A stretch of 64,000 nucleotides of DNA from Candidatus Puniceispirillum sp. (lineage in GTDB: Bacteria; Pseudomonadota; Alphaproteobacteria; Caedimonadales; UBA1908): NCBI GenBank assembly GCA_013822015.1, contig PNJU01000012.1, positions 30,667 to 94,666 of the forward strand. The letters are read 5' to 3'. Within the stretch, counting starts at the first letter, position 1; every line of letters starts with the position of its first letter. Below are positions 1 through 8,804 of this stretch, in pieces. The position numbers and the translations under genes are program-made. A model generated the notes under the pieces. The model was not told the DNA's origin and did not search any database. It worked only from the letters and a program-made list of their open reading frames with translations.

Positions 1-1145
1 GCCTGCACCGCCTGTTCGCCTGTAGAGGATATAACCGGCTCAATTTCCTCATCTACAGGACGCACGGGAGTCACGGCGTCCGTGGAAGAGGACTGCGCAA
101 CTTGTTGGGCCAAAGGTGTAAGAGCCAAAGCATCAACCTGAGCGGCTGGAGCACTTTTTTCTGGCAAGGAGACGTCGCAAGGGTCCTGGGACGCCGTCAC
201 CAACAATGCTTCGCTCGCCACGGACGCACTTGAGGGGTTACGCTTTTTCTTTCTGCGCTTCTTCTTGTTTGAAGGTGCACTAAGGGCCTGTGGCTCTTTC
301 TCTTCCTCTGTAAACACAGGCAACTTTGCCATATCCAGCAAGCGAGCCGTTGTCAGCTCGAAGGTGAAGTCTTTTAGCCCCCCTTCTTGCTTACGGTTGA
401 GCATCATTCTTGTTTTGGCCTCTTTACTTGAAAGGTGCGCATCAATATAATGATAGCTATTTACAAATACATCATAATATACACTTGAGTAATATGCAAT
501 ATATTCTGCAACACTTACTTTTGAATCATGATAGCGCACTCTGTCACTGACGAAAGCGCTTATCTTCTCGTTGATTTCACTTGCAGGGGTATAGGATGTA
601 TTTCTCATATTTTTCATGATGCGATCCTCATGAAACGTGCCCTCTTCTCCCTTCAAAACATGGTCACAAATATACTGTGCCCCTTTTAAAAACAAAGCAG
701 CCTGGGCGAAGTAGGTTCTTGCTTTTTCCAAATCAGCACGCAGATACTTGGCATTTTGATAAACGTAGCTGCCTGTGTCAAAAATATCCACAAAGGCTTC
801 GTTAATGGCCAGAAAGAGATTAAGCTCCATGGCATGTCCTTGGGATACTGCCAGAATCAAACTTATCCCATCACCGGCACTTGTGAACTTGAGGTGAAAG
901 GGACGCCGTAAATTGTTCTCTTTCTCAAGGGTGCCGATAAGGGAAAGAAAATCCATTTCTGTCATGGCTTGATGTCTTGGACGAAATTGCCCAGCAACTG
1001 TTTGCTCGTAGTGGTCTTTTCCCTGTTTGAAATAAGACTCACCCGTCACAAAATCCTCATGCGTCGCCCGTGCTGATGAGGTAGCGCCTTGGTACAAAAT
1101 AACAATAAGGGATAATATAAGGGGGGAAAATTTCCTAAACTTCAC
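1..1145 (-). CDS. Secreted protein of unknown function, C-terminus beyond window edge
   Basis: I do not recognise the family. The reading frame is open from a GTG at 1145 to the window edge (about 381 codons), so the end is missing. An AGGAG five bases before the GTG supports the start. The first ~25 residues form a signal peptide (VKFRK, a hydrophobic run, then ATSSARA), so the product is probably exported. The middle (about 30-285) is a soluble, mixed helical region rich in Tyr and Phe. After that comes a low-complexity tail with a strongly basic cluster, KKKRRKKKR, encoded at 240-266, followed by an Ala/Ser/Val/Gln-rich acidic stretch. The tail is unlike the globular part and resembles a disordered region. 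It lies downstream of the initiator tRNA on the same strand, separated by about 380 bases. Coding is clear from the long open frame; function is unknown. Confidence 0.75.
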   Translation of the reverse strand, partial: MKFRKFSPLILSLIVILYQGATSSARATHEDFVTGESYFKQGKDHYEQTVAGQFRPRHQAMTEMDFLSLIGTLEKENNLRRPFHLKFTSAGDGISLILAVSQGHAMELNLFLAINEAFVDIFDTGSYVYQNAKYLRADLEKARTYFAQAALFLKGAQYICDHVLKGEEGTFHEDRIMKNMRNTSYTPASEINEKISAFVSDRVRYHDSKVSVAEYIAYYSSVYYDVFVNSYHYIDAHLSSKEAKTRMMLNRKQEGGLKDFTFELTTARLLDMAKLPVFTEEEKEPQALSAPSNKKKRRKKKRNPSSASVASEALLVTASQDPCDVSLPEKSAPAAQVDALALTPLAQQVAQSSSTDAVTPVRPVDEEIEPVISSTGEQAVQ

Positions 1146-1155
1146 GACCGCTCCT

Positions 1156-1604
<449 letters not shown>

Positions 1605-1803
1605 ACAAGAAGTACGCTCTTTGTAGGGTATTTTCGCGCCCTACGCAAGCAAAAAAATATTTCCTTACCTTTTCCTTTGCCCTTTTTTTACTTTTTATTG
1701 CCAACGTGGCCACAGAAGGAGATACATAAAATCGTCAAATTTTAATTTATCACTTATTTACAAATAGTTATTTAATTTTTAAAAAAATGGGAGTCTCACA
1801 GAC

Positions 1804-3030
1804 ATGAAGAAGACCTTTTTAAATTTATGCCTTATCGGTAATTTTTTAAACTGCTTATCCATTGCGAATCTTTATGCCAGCGCAATAGATGACTCAAGTC
1901 CACGCAGCATCACAGATTCAGAACTGGAATCCCTCACAAGCTCTCCTAGCACAAGCTATTCCTCAAGCTCTCCCAGCCCCTGCAGCTCCTATATCTCACC
2001 TGGCTCAAGATGCACCACACCTTCCCCGCGATCCGTCTCATTCGCGGACATGGTGGATGATTTAAGACCCATGCTCAAAGCCTTTGAGGCATACCTTTCC
2101 GGTGGTGAAAAGGTTCGTTCACGCTCCTTCAGGCACATCAATGACACCTATGAGGTGAACCTGGCGGGAGATCACTTAGAGGTAAGGGGACCCAAAGCAC
2201 GACCCTTTCTGGAAGCGTACCCCCTTGCCAAACGCGTGAGTCTGGCTGGTGTGGATCACGTGCCATTAGATCTTCTGAGCCCCGATCTTGAAGAGCTCAA
2301 TCTATACGGATGCGACCTTGTTCTTGATAATGCGTTTATTACGCAGCTTGGCACGCACAAGGCACTGAGCTCCCTTGTGATTGTGGGAAAGCGCTACTTT
2401 CCTCTCATCGTTTCCGACGCTTACAAAAACAACTTTTCCAAGTGCGTTGATTATGGATATGAACCCCTGCGACCAACCTTTACAACCCTTGCGCCCTTAA
2501 GTGGCTTGAAGACACTGCGCCTAGAGACTATGAAATTCACGCACCTGCCTGAGGACATCAGCTGCCTCTCACATCTTGAGACGCTCAGACTGCGCAACAA
2601 CTATGATTTGAGCGAACTGCCCACAAAGATGAGAGCCCTTACAAAGCTCACCACACTCGATCTTACGGATACACACATCCACGCCCTTCCTGAGTGGATC
2701 ACGGACATGAGAAGCCTCAGCGAGCTTTATGTAGGCTATATCGACGATGCATTAGCTCAAATCCCCGATGAATCCCACACCATAGGGCTCGTGCACGAGG
2801 AAACCTATCGTGGCATGCCCGCAAACCTCACCTTTGATTTACCAAAGGGTTTTGTGAAAAAAATGCAGGGCCTCATCATTCACATGAATGCCCATGCGGC
2901 CATGCCTTACCTTGAAAGCCCCTTGAGCGCTGGCCTTGCGACCATAGACGAAACTGGCATTTACCAGGTCCCTCTACGCAAAAAACATCGCACGTTGTCC
3001 TATATCGCCAAGAGCATACGGGGAAAATAA
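1804..3030 (+). CDS. Secreted leucine-rich-repeat protein, first of a tandem pair
   Basis: 408 residues with an N-terminal signal peptide ending near LYASA (about residue 26). A Ser/Pro/Thr-rich linker follows (about 32-75), then a globular part whose C-terminal half (about 235-320) holds leucine-rich repeats of the type L-x-x-L-x-L-x-x-N/T-x-x-x-x-L-P, for example LETLRLRNN and LTTLDLTDTHIHALP. Repeats of this form bind proteins in secreted bacterial effectors and in surface proteins; no enzyme domain is visible. The start is supported by GGGAG about ten bases upstream. The next gene is clearly related: both carry GKRYFP/GKRYYP, the identical LRLETMKF and a closing LSEL-x-x-GY-x-DD, so the two arose by duplication. 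The product is exported beyond the inner membrane; its partner is unknown and an effector role is only inference. Confidence 0.8.
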   Translation: MKKTFLNLCLIGNFLNCLSIANLYASAIDDSSPRSITDSELESLTSSPSTSYSSSSPSPCSSYISPGSRCTTPSPRSVSFADMVDDLRPMLKAFEAYLSGGEKVRSRSFRHINDTYEVNLAGDHLEVRGPKARPFLEAYPLAKRVSLAGVDHVPLDLLSPDLEELNLYGCDLVLDNAFITQLGTHKALSSLVIVGKRYFPLIVSDAYKNNFSKCVDYGYEPLRPTFTTLAPLSGLKTLRLETMKFTHLPEDISCLSHLETLRLRNNYDLSELPTKMRALTKLTTLDLTDTHIHALPEWITDMRSLSELYVGYIDDALAQIPDESHTIGLVHEETYRGMPANLTFDLPKGFVKKMQGLIIHMNAHAAMPYLESPLSAGLATIDETGIYQVPLRKKHRTLSYIAKSIRGK

Positions 3031-3084
3031 AGGGAGATCTGCGCAAAAGATTTTTAAACCCCTTACACAACAGGAGACAAGACA

Positions 3085-4152
3085 ATGTTAAAAAACACAA
3101 AAAAACTTCCCATCCTGAGAATACTTCTATGCGCCCAGTTTTTGGCCCACCCCTCAAACGCGTCTTTGTTAGAAGAATTGGAGACTTTCTTGCGTACCTC
3201 TCCAGGGGATAGGGCCTTGACCTTTGTAGAGGCAAAAGATCAAGACAGCATAACGTTTCAGGGCGCCTCTCTCAAGATCGTCAGCGAGGATCCTGACCCC
3301 TATCTGCGCGCACTCCAAAAGATTGAAACCAATATTTCCCTTTCGGCCCTCAAGCTTCGAAACTGTGCGGTCCTTGATCCGGCGCTTTTGCCTAAAACAC
3401 TCCTCACACTCCACATGGAGGGATGCGCTTTGAAGATTGATGACACGCTCCTTAAAGGCATAGGAGAGACGCTGCCTGAGCTGGTCACCCTTGCCATTTC
3501 GGGCAAACGTTATTATCCCATTCACAATCAAAGGCACGCAAGCCCCAGACAAAGCCCACCCTTAAGGGCCACTTTCACGTCCCTAGCGCCCCTCAAACAC
3601 CTGCGTAATTTGCGTTTAGAAACCATGAAGTTTCCCAATTTACCCGAGGACATCAACACACTGGCAAATCTACAATCCCTGTCCCTTACACGTAACCACG
3701 ACCTTTTGGCTTTACCAAACACCCTGCGTGAGCTTAAGAAGCTACAAACCCTCGAGATCACTCACACACATGTTACAGAAGTGCCCAAATGGATTGGCGA
3801 GCTCACATCTTTAAGTGAGCTTTCCCTGGGATATATGGATGATCAGCTTGCGGACGTGCGCACCCAGTGGGTCACGTCAGACTTGCCACAAGGACAAAGC
3901 CTTACCCTGCCGCTGGGCACTCTGTTGCACATGGAGAATCTGGTGATACGCCTGGGTAAACAGGACGCTGCGCCCTATGTAGAGACCTTCGTGAGAAATG
4001 GCCTCACGCGCACCGCCAACCCAGATAAATTTGTTGTAGAGCCCCGTGCGCACCAGGGTCGTCTCAGGTATTTATGGACGTCCTATGGCATCTTGGGTGA
4101 TGGCCCGCGCAAAGCAAAGACCTTGCAGGTTGGGTCCACAAAAAATAGATAG
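3085..4152 (+). CDS. Secreted leucine-rich-repeat protein, second of a tandem pair
   Basis: 355 residues starting with a signal peptide (MLKNTKKLPILRILLCAQFL, cleavage probably near SNA at 27). It lacks the Ser/Pro-rich linker of its upstream paralogue but keeps the LRR block (about 170-260), with motifs such as LRNLRLETMKF, LQSLSLTRNHDLLALP and LQTLEITHTHVTEVP. CAACAGGAGACAAGACA before the ATG gives a good ribosome binding site. It follows its paralogue after 54 bases on the same strand, so co-transcription is likely. A long hairpin just after the stop separates it from the convergent flagellar genes. Function is unknown; protein binding by the LRR surface is the only supported idea. Confidence 0.8.
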   Translation: MLKNTKKLPILRILLCAQFLAHPSNASLLEELETFLRTSPGDRALTFVEAKDQDSITFQGASLKIVSEDPDPYLRALQKIETNISLSALKLRNCAVLDPALLPKTLLTLHMEGCALKIDDTLLKGIGETLPELVTLAISGKRYYPIHNQRHASPRQSPPLRATFTSLAPLKHLRNLRLETMKFPNLPEDINTLANLQSLSLTRNHDLLALPNTLRELKKLQTLEITHTHVTEVPKWIGELTSLSELSLGYMDDQLADVRTQWVTSDLPQGQSLTLPLGTLLHMENLVIRLGKQDAAPYVETFVRNGLTRTANPDKFVVEPRAHQGRLRYLWTSYGILGDGPRKAKTLQVGSTKNR

Positions 4153-4160
4153 GCATCAAA

Positions 4161-4202
4161 CACCAGGTCACGTTTGAGAAAAACCTCACTCGTGCCCTGG
4201 TG
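4161..4202. terminator. Long hairpin between convergent genes
   Basis: CACCAGG (4161-4167) pairs with CCTGGTG (4196-4202), and inside it CACG/CGTG and TGAG/CTCA pair around an AAAAAC loop. It fills the 53-bp gap between the LRR gene (+) and fliJ (-). There is no clean T-tract on the plus strand; on the minus strand a T-rich stretch follows within about 20 bases. Probably a bidirectional terminator. Confidence 0.5.
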
Positions 4203-4205
4203 CCC

Positions 4206-4640
4206 TTAAAGTTCCTCAAGGCCTTTTTTTCCCATTTTTCCTGCAAACCGGTCATCCAAAAGGGCTTGAAGCTCTTTTTCTGCGTTTTTTTCCTCACGCA
4301 CACTTTGAAGGGTGAGGTATTTTTCAGTGGCGCGCACCTGAGCATATTCCCCGCGCAGCAAATCCCGCTCCCTGTTCAGGGCGTCCTCGACCTGCCCCAT
4401 GAGACCATCCAGTTGCTTCCTCTTTTTCTCCACAAGCTGGGCGTAGCGCAAATAGGCCACGCCCCACTGGGGGTCACTCTCAAGGGCTTTTTTCTCATCC
4501 ATGAGGCTTGCCGCCCAGTTGGCATCCTCTTCGCGAAGCGCCTCTAAGCGCGCGTTTAAGCGGCCCACAAGGGCTTTGCGCACATCAAGCTCGTGGGTCT
4601 GAACGCGCAGGAGTTTCTTGAGGGCTTTTTGCGTACTCAT
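4206..4640 (-). CDS. fliJ: Flagellar export chaperone FliJ-like protein
   Basis: 144 residues, almost entirely heptad-like coiled coil, rich in Lys, Glu, Leu and Ala, as expected for FliJ, which contacts the FliI ATPase hexamer and the FlhA gate of the flagellar export apparatus. Family sequence conservation is low, so the call rests mainly on size (FliJ is about 145 residues), predicted helix and position: its ATG overlaps the fliI stop by four bases (ATGA), the standard fliI-fliJ arrangement in alphaproteobacteria. Translational coupling to fliI is likely. No other flagellar gene is seen in the window. Confidence 0.75.
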   Translation of the reverse strand: MSTQKALKKLLRVQTHELDVRKALVGRLNARLEALREEDANWAASLMDEKKALESDPQWGVAYLRYAQLVEKKRKQLDGLMGQVEDALNRERDLLRGEYAQVRATEKYLTLQSVREEKNAEKELQALLDDRFAGKMGKKGLEEL

Positions 4641-5971
4641 TTACCCTTACCGTCCAAAAGCGTTGCAAGGTTCATGAAGCTCTCCCCCATTTCCGACTGA
4701 TCGTGAAGTTCCTGGGCAAGAAAGGCCTCCAGAGCTGGATAAAACCGCATGGCCTCATCCACATCCGCGGACGTTCCCCGTTTATAGGCGCCTAGGCGAA
4801 TGAGATCCTCCATCTCGTCGTAGGCGCTCAGGAGAGAGCGCGCCTTCACCACAATCTCGCGCTCTGCCGGCGACAAGCATCCTGGCACCATACGTGACAA
4901 GCTTTTGGGCACATGGATGGCGGGAAAACGCCCCCTTTGTGCAATGATGCGGTCAAGGACAATGTGGCCGTCCAAAATACCGCGTACAGCGTCTGAAATA
5001 GGCTCGTTGTGGTCGTCTCCCTCTACAAGAACCGTGAAAAGCCCCGTGATGGAACCTTCTTTGTCTTCAAGACCGGGTCCTGTGCGCTCAAGAAGCCGTG
5101 GGAGCTCTGCAAAAACACTGGGCGTATATCCTTTGCTTGCGGGAGGCTCGCCGGCCGCAAGACCTATTTCACGCAGGGCCATGGCAAAACGGGTCACACT
5201 GTCCATCAGACATAGGACCTCTTTTCCCTCATCCCTGAAAAAATCCGCAATGGTGACCGTTGTGTAGGCCGCTTGGCGACGCGTGAGCGCCGTCTCGTCG
5301 GAGGTGGCCACAACCACCACGCACTTTTTCATGCCTTCGGGACCCAGCTGCTCATCAATGAATTCCCGCACCTCACGCCCGCGCTCCCCAATCAGGCCAA
5401 TGACAATGACATCGGCCTGGGTAAAGCGTGCAATTTGGGACAAGAGAGAGGATTTTCCAACGCCAGACCCTGCAAAAATGCCCATGCGCTGGCCCTTGCA
5501 GCAGGTCATGAAGGTATCAATGGCACGCACGCCCAGCCCCAAACGCTCCTTCACAAGGCCCCGCCTGTGGGCCGGCAGAGGCGAGGCACGCGTAGGATAA
5601 GCGCGCATACCATGGGCGATGGGTCCCTGGCGATCCAAGGGACTTGCGTGAGCGTTTACAACGCGCCCAAGCCAGCTCTCATGGGGATAGATGGCCAGCG
5701 TCGGCGCTTTCAAGCGCACAACACAGTTGGGGCCCACACCTTCCCCTGCCGCGTAAGGCATGGCCAGGGCAGTATTTCCTGAAAAACCAACAATTTCGGC
5801 CAGTATTGGCGGATGGGACTTGGGAACAATTTCGCACAACGCCCCTTGAAGGGCGTCTTCCTCCAGGCCCACCACATGGGCAAGGGGACCCGTTAAGGCT
5901 TTGACGCGGCCAAAACTTACGTGGGTTTTGACCTGCGAAAGATGGTGAATGACGCGCTTCACCCTGTGCAT
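4637..5971 (-). CDS. fliI: Flagellum-specific ATP synthase FliI
   Basis: 444 residues, the normal FliI length. An F1-beta-like N-terminal domain (about 20-90) precedes the ATPase core. The Walker A loop GSGVGKSS is at about 168-175, the Walker B aspartate lies in LCLMDSVTR (about 253-261), and the family block PASKGYTPSVFAELPRL (about 277-293) is intact. FliI hydrolyses ATP to help unfold and deliver flagellar substrates to the cytoplasmic export gate. Injectisome ATPases (SctN) are close relatives, but the FliJ-like partner and the alphaproteobacterial style of the sequence favour flagellar FliI. It follows the DMT permease after 39 bases on the same strand and could share its transcript. 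Confidence 0.92.
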   Translation of the reverse strand: MHRVKRVIHHLSQVKTHVSFGRVKALTGPLAHVVGLEEDALQGALCEIVPKSHPPILAEIVGFSGNTALAMPYAAGEGVGPNCVVRLKAPTLAIYPHESWLGRVVNAHASPLDRQGPIAHGMRAYPTRASPLPAHRRGLVKERLGLGVRAIDTFMTCCKGQRMGIFAGSGVGKSSLLSQIARFTQADVIVIGLIGERGREVREFIDEQLGPEGMKKCVVVVATSDETALTRRQAAYTTVTIADFFRDEGKEVLCLMDSVTRFAMALREIGLAAGEPPASKGYTPSVFAELPRLLERTGPGLEDKEGSITGLFTVLVEGDDHNEPISDAVRGILDGHIVLDRIIAQRGRFPAIHVPKSLSRMVPGCLSPAEREIVVKARSLLSAYDEMEDLIRLGAYKRGTSADVDEAMRFYPALEAFLAQELHDQSEMGESFMNLATLLDGKGK

Positions 5972-6010
5972 CCCTGTTTTCTTTATTGTTCTCCTGTCAG
6001 GGTAGCACCC

Positions 6011-6973
6011 TTACGCGCGCGTGGCGAGGGCTTCCTGTGGCAAAGGGACGCGCTCTTTCTTTTTCTCTTTTTCCTCTTCCCAGCAAATGGCAAGGGTGCC
6101 GATGAACACAATCAGTGTCCCCAACCAGAAATCATGGGTCTTGGGCATCTGTCCGAAGGCGACGTAGGCAATGGCGGCGCTAAAGAGTAACCTTGAAAAC
6201 CCAAAAGGTGTGAGATAGACAACCTCGGCGCACGCAAAGGACTTGGCCATGCTATAGTGGGCAAAGCTTGCCACACCGCCCAAAAGCACAAGCCATCCCC
6301 ATTGGTTGAGGGTCGGGCTAACCCACGTGGGCAAGGCCGGCACAAAGCACACAGGCGCCATAAAAACTAGGAGATAAACCGTCAACAGGGCGGGTGAATC
6401 ACCGCGCAGGGTCAGCTCCCGCCCCACAATTTTACACAGCGCAAAGCAGGCAGCTGAGCCCAGGGGCAGACCCAAGGCCCAGATGTTTTTCAACTCCCCC
6501 TGCATGAACTCTGCGTCTGGGCGCGAGATCAAAAAGGCGCCCACAAGGCCCAGGATAATACCAAACATGCGCCAGGGACCTAGGCGCTCGTTCAAATAAA
6601 AATACGCCGCAATCACCGTAAAGATGGGCCCCAAAAACCCCAGGGACACGGCCTTGGCAATGGGCATGACTGCAAAGGCCAAATACAAAAGAATAATCCC
6701 GCCTGCACCGAAAAGAATACGCACGGTGTGCATGGCGATATGCTGCGTTCGAAAAAAGGCCAGGCCTTTCCCGCGCAGCATCAAGGGCACCATCAGGACG
6801 CAGCCCACAACATTTTGCAAACATGCAATTTCCGCCGCCGGTAGGGGCGCGCTCTTATCCCCCGCCCCACCCGTCAGATAATGGACAATGGCGTTCAAGA
6901 CAGCAAAGGCTGCGCACGCTGCGATCTTCCAAAGGATACCTTGTACATTTTGTGAGGCGCGCTGAGTCGTCAT
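6011..6973 (-). CDS. DMT-family permease (two EamA domains)
   Basis: 320 residues with about ten hydrophobic segments in two five-helix EamA halves, the drug/metabolite transporter superfamily plan. Conserved features include the helix-2/4 motif GAGGIILLYLAF and the YFYLNERLG ending of the first half, plus ILGLVGAFLISRP. It is an inner-membrane carrier; substrates in this family range from amino acids and nucleotides to S-adenosylmethionine and cannot be read from sequence. The C-terminus is a charged Lys/Glu tail. It is divergent from icd, with about 178 bases between the start codons containing promoters for both. Confidence 0.85.
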   Translation of the reverse strand: MTTQRASQNVQGILWKIAACAAFAVLNAIVHYLTGGAGDKSAPLPAAEIACLQNVVGCVLMVPLMLRGKGLAFFRTQHIAMHTVRILFGAGGIILLYLAFAVMPIAKAVSLGFLGPIFTVIAAYFYLNERLGPWRMFGIILGLVGAFLISRPDAEFMQGELKNIWALGLPLGSAACFALCKIVGRELTLRGDSPALLTVYLLVFMAPVCFVPALPTWVSPTLNQWGWLVLLGGVASFAHYSMAKSFACAEVVYLTPFGFSRLLFSAAIAYVAFGQMPKTHDFWLGTLIVFIGTLAICWEEEKEKKKERVPLPQEALATRA

Positions 6974-7082
6974 AGGGAACTCCTAATTCCGGTTACCCCT
7001 TTGATATAGGTTCTTTTTGGCCACAGCTCAAGAAAAAGTGTGCCATCGGGGGCACTTTGTGGTTGTTTTGCATTTGCATGGC

Positions 7083-7111
7083 TTTAAAAGGATGTTTTCC
7101 TTCGCTATACT
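7083..7111 (+). promoter_or_regulatory. Candidate sigma-70 promoter of icd
   Basis: TATACT at 7106-7111 is a good -10 box; TTTAAA at 7083-7088, 17 bases upstream, is a weak -35 box. The icd start codon is about 40 bases further on, with GGGAG and AAAGG before the ATG. Confidence 0.35.
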
Positions 7112-7151
7112 TGAAGAGATAAAAAGATAATCATAAACGGGAGATAAAAGG

Positions 7152-8627
7152 ATGACACATCATATCACACTGATTCAGGGCGACGGTATTGGTCCTGAAG
7201 TCGTGGGCGCAACCAAGGCCATTATTGATGCGAGCGGCGTCAAAATTGACTGGGAAGTGTGTGAAGCCGGAAAAGAAGTTTTCAAAAAAGGCATCGCGTC
7301 TGGCGTCCCCCAAGAAACCATTGATTCCATTAAGCGCACCCGTCTTGTGCTCAAAGGCCCCCTCGAAACACCTGTCGGCTTTGGTGAGAAGAGCGCTAAC
7401 GTGACCTTGCGCAAGCTCTTTGAAACTTATGCCAACATTCGCCCCATTAAAGAATTCCCCGGTGTGGATGGTCCTTATAAAGGCAAAGGCATCGACTTTG
7501 TGATTATCCGCGAAAATGTGGAAGACCTTTACGCGGGCATTGAGTATATGTCCACACCAGGCGTGTCTAAGTGCTTGAAGCTGATCACCCGCAAGGGATG
7601 TGAGAAAATCGTGCGCCTGGCCTTTGAGTTTGTACGCGCAGAGGGCCGCAAGACCCTGCACTGTGCCACAAAGGCCAACATCATGAAGTTCTCCGAAGGC
7701 ATGCTCAAGAAAACCTTCGAGGAAATCGCGCCCCAGTATCCCGATATCGAGGCCCATCATATTATCGTGGACAACTGCGCACACCAGCTCGTGCGTTTCC
7801 CCGACAAGTTTGAAGCCATCGTCACCACCAATATGAACGGCGATATCCTGAGCGATCTGGGATCTGGCCTCATTGGCGGCTTGGGGCTTGCACCTGGCGC
7901 CAATATTGGTGACGGCATTGCCATCTTTGAGGCGGTGCATGGATCCGCGCCCAAGTACGCGGGTCTTAACACCATCAACCCGACTGCCGTTCTCTTCTCA
8001 GGCGTGATGATGCTGCGTCACATCAAAGAGTTTGAAGCTGCCAATATCATTGAGCAAGCGGTTCTTGCAACCCTCGAGTCGGGCGTTATGCCCCAGGATA
8101 TTGCGGCGCCAGGTAAGGGCGTGTCCACCACGGACTTCACCCAAACCATCATCAAGAATTTTGGCAAGTCCTCCAACGCCTGGAAGGCGCGCGACTATAA
8201 GAGCCTCGTGATCCCCAAGGTTGATCAACGTCCGGATCTTGTGCCTTGCAGCAGCAAGAAAGTCGTGGGCGTGGACATCTTTTTGGACTCCCCGCTTTTT
8301 GGTGAGGCCCTTGGATCCTCCCTTACCCACATCGCCCATGCATCGGCCTTTGAGCTGAAGATGATCTCCAACCGCGGCGTTCAGATTTATCCGTCCGCCG
8401 GCACGTCTCCAGACGTTGTGGATTTGTGGTCTTGTCGTTTCATGGCCAGAAGCGGGGCCTGCGACCAAGCCCAGGTGCGTGCCCTTGTGGCACTCATTGA
8501 AGAGCAACACCGCTGGGTCAATATCGAGCTTCTTCAAACCTTTGATGGCAAAGAAGCTTACTCAAAGGCCCAAGGAGAAAACCAAAGCGCTGCGCCCGCT
8601 CCCCAAGCCGCAGCGGCAAGCAGATAA
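7152..8627 (+). CDS. icd: NADP-dependent isocitrate dehydrogenase, long form
   Basis: Converts isocitrate to 2-oxoglutarate and CO2 with NADP+ in the citric acid cycle, in the cytoplasm. Of 491 residues, the first ~340 form the isocitrate/isopropylmalate dehydrogenase fold: IQGDGIGPEV at the N-terminus, the catalytic region REN-x-EDLYAGIEY (about 120-132), NMNGDILSDL for metal and substrate binding (about 227-236) and HGSAPKYAG (263-271), where Lys-Tyr predicts NADP specificity by comparison with the E. coli enzyme. The remaining ~140 residues are the extra domain known from Thermus- and Rickettsia-type enzymes, ending in a low-complexity Ala/Pro/Gln tail. GGGAGATAAAAGG precedes the ATG. A regulatory tRNA-linked hairpin region follows. 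I see no damage. Confidence 0.95.
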   Translation: MTHHITLIQGDGIGPEVVGATKAIIDASGVKIDWEVCEAGKEVFKKGIASGVPQETIDSIKRTRLVLKGPLETPVGFGEKSANVTLRKLFETYANIRPIKEFPGVDGPYKGKGIDFVIIRENVEDLYAGIEYMSTPGVSKCLKLITRKGCEKIVRLAFEFVRAEGRKTLHCATKANIMKFSEGMLKKTFEEIAPQYPDIEAHHIIVDNCAHQLVRFPDKFEAIVTTNMNGDILSDLGSGLIGGLGLAPGANIGDGIAIFEAVHGSAPKYAGLNTINPTAVLFSGVMMLRHIKEFEAANIIEQAVLATLESGVMPQDIAAPGKGVSTTDFTQTIIKNFGKSSNAWKARDYKSLVIPKVDQRPDLVPCSSKKVVGVDIFLDSPLFGEALGSSLTHIAHASAFELKMISNRGVQIYPSAGTSPDVVDLWSCRFMARSGACDQAQVRALVALIEEQHRWVNIELLQTFDGKEAYSKAQGENQSAAPAPQAAAASR

Positions 8628-8640
8628 CACTTATTCTTAC

Positions 8641-8680
8641 CCCCGCGTGCTTTTGTCCCTTGACTTGAGCGCGCGGGGAA
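8641..8680. repeat. GC-rich inverted repeat between icd and tRNA-Leu
   Basis: CCCCGCGTGC (8641-8650) pairs with GCGCGCGGGG (8669-8678) with one T-G wobble around an 18-base loop. It sits 13 bases after the icd stop and could end that transcript, but no T-tract follows. Its loop and right arm overlap the candidate -35 region of the tRNA gene. Confidence 0.4.
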
Positions 8681-8692
8681 GATAGGTATAAA
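8660..8692 (+). promoter_or_regulatory. Candidate promoter of tRNA-Leu
   Basis: TTGACT at 8660-8665 is a good -35 box. TAGGTA follows after 17 bases (8683-8688) and overlaps TATAAA (8687-8692). The tRNA begins at 8698, a plausible distance from the start of transcription. The -35 box lies in the loop of the preceding inverted repeat. Confidence 0.4.
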
Positions 8693-8697
8693 TCGTT

Positions 8698-8784
8698 GCC
8701 CAGGTGGCGGAATTGGTAGACGCGCTAGTTTCAGGTACTAGTGAGCTTATGCTCGTGGAAGTTCGAGTCTTCTCTTGGGCACCA
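8698..8784 (+). tRNA. tRNA-Leu(CAG)
   Basis: An 87-nt class II tRNA with encoded CCA (8782-8784). The acceptor stem GCCCAGG pairs with CTTGGGC with one G-T pair. The anticodon stem CTAGT/ACTAG surrounds the loop TTCAGGT, giving anticodon CAG at 8732-8734. The long variable arm (GAGCTTATGCTC) and the T arm GTTCGAGTC are typical of leucine tRNAs. Confidence 0.96.
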
Positions 8785-8804
8785 ACATGTAAAAGGACAG
8801 TTGT

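Noticed and set aside
7131-7940. 269-codon minus-strand ORF opposite icd
   Set aside because: It is the antisense frame of a well conserved gene and has no recognisable domain.
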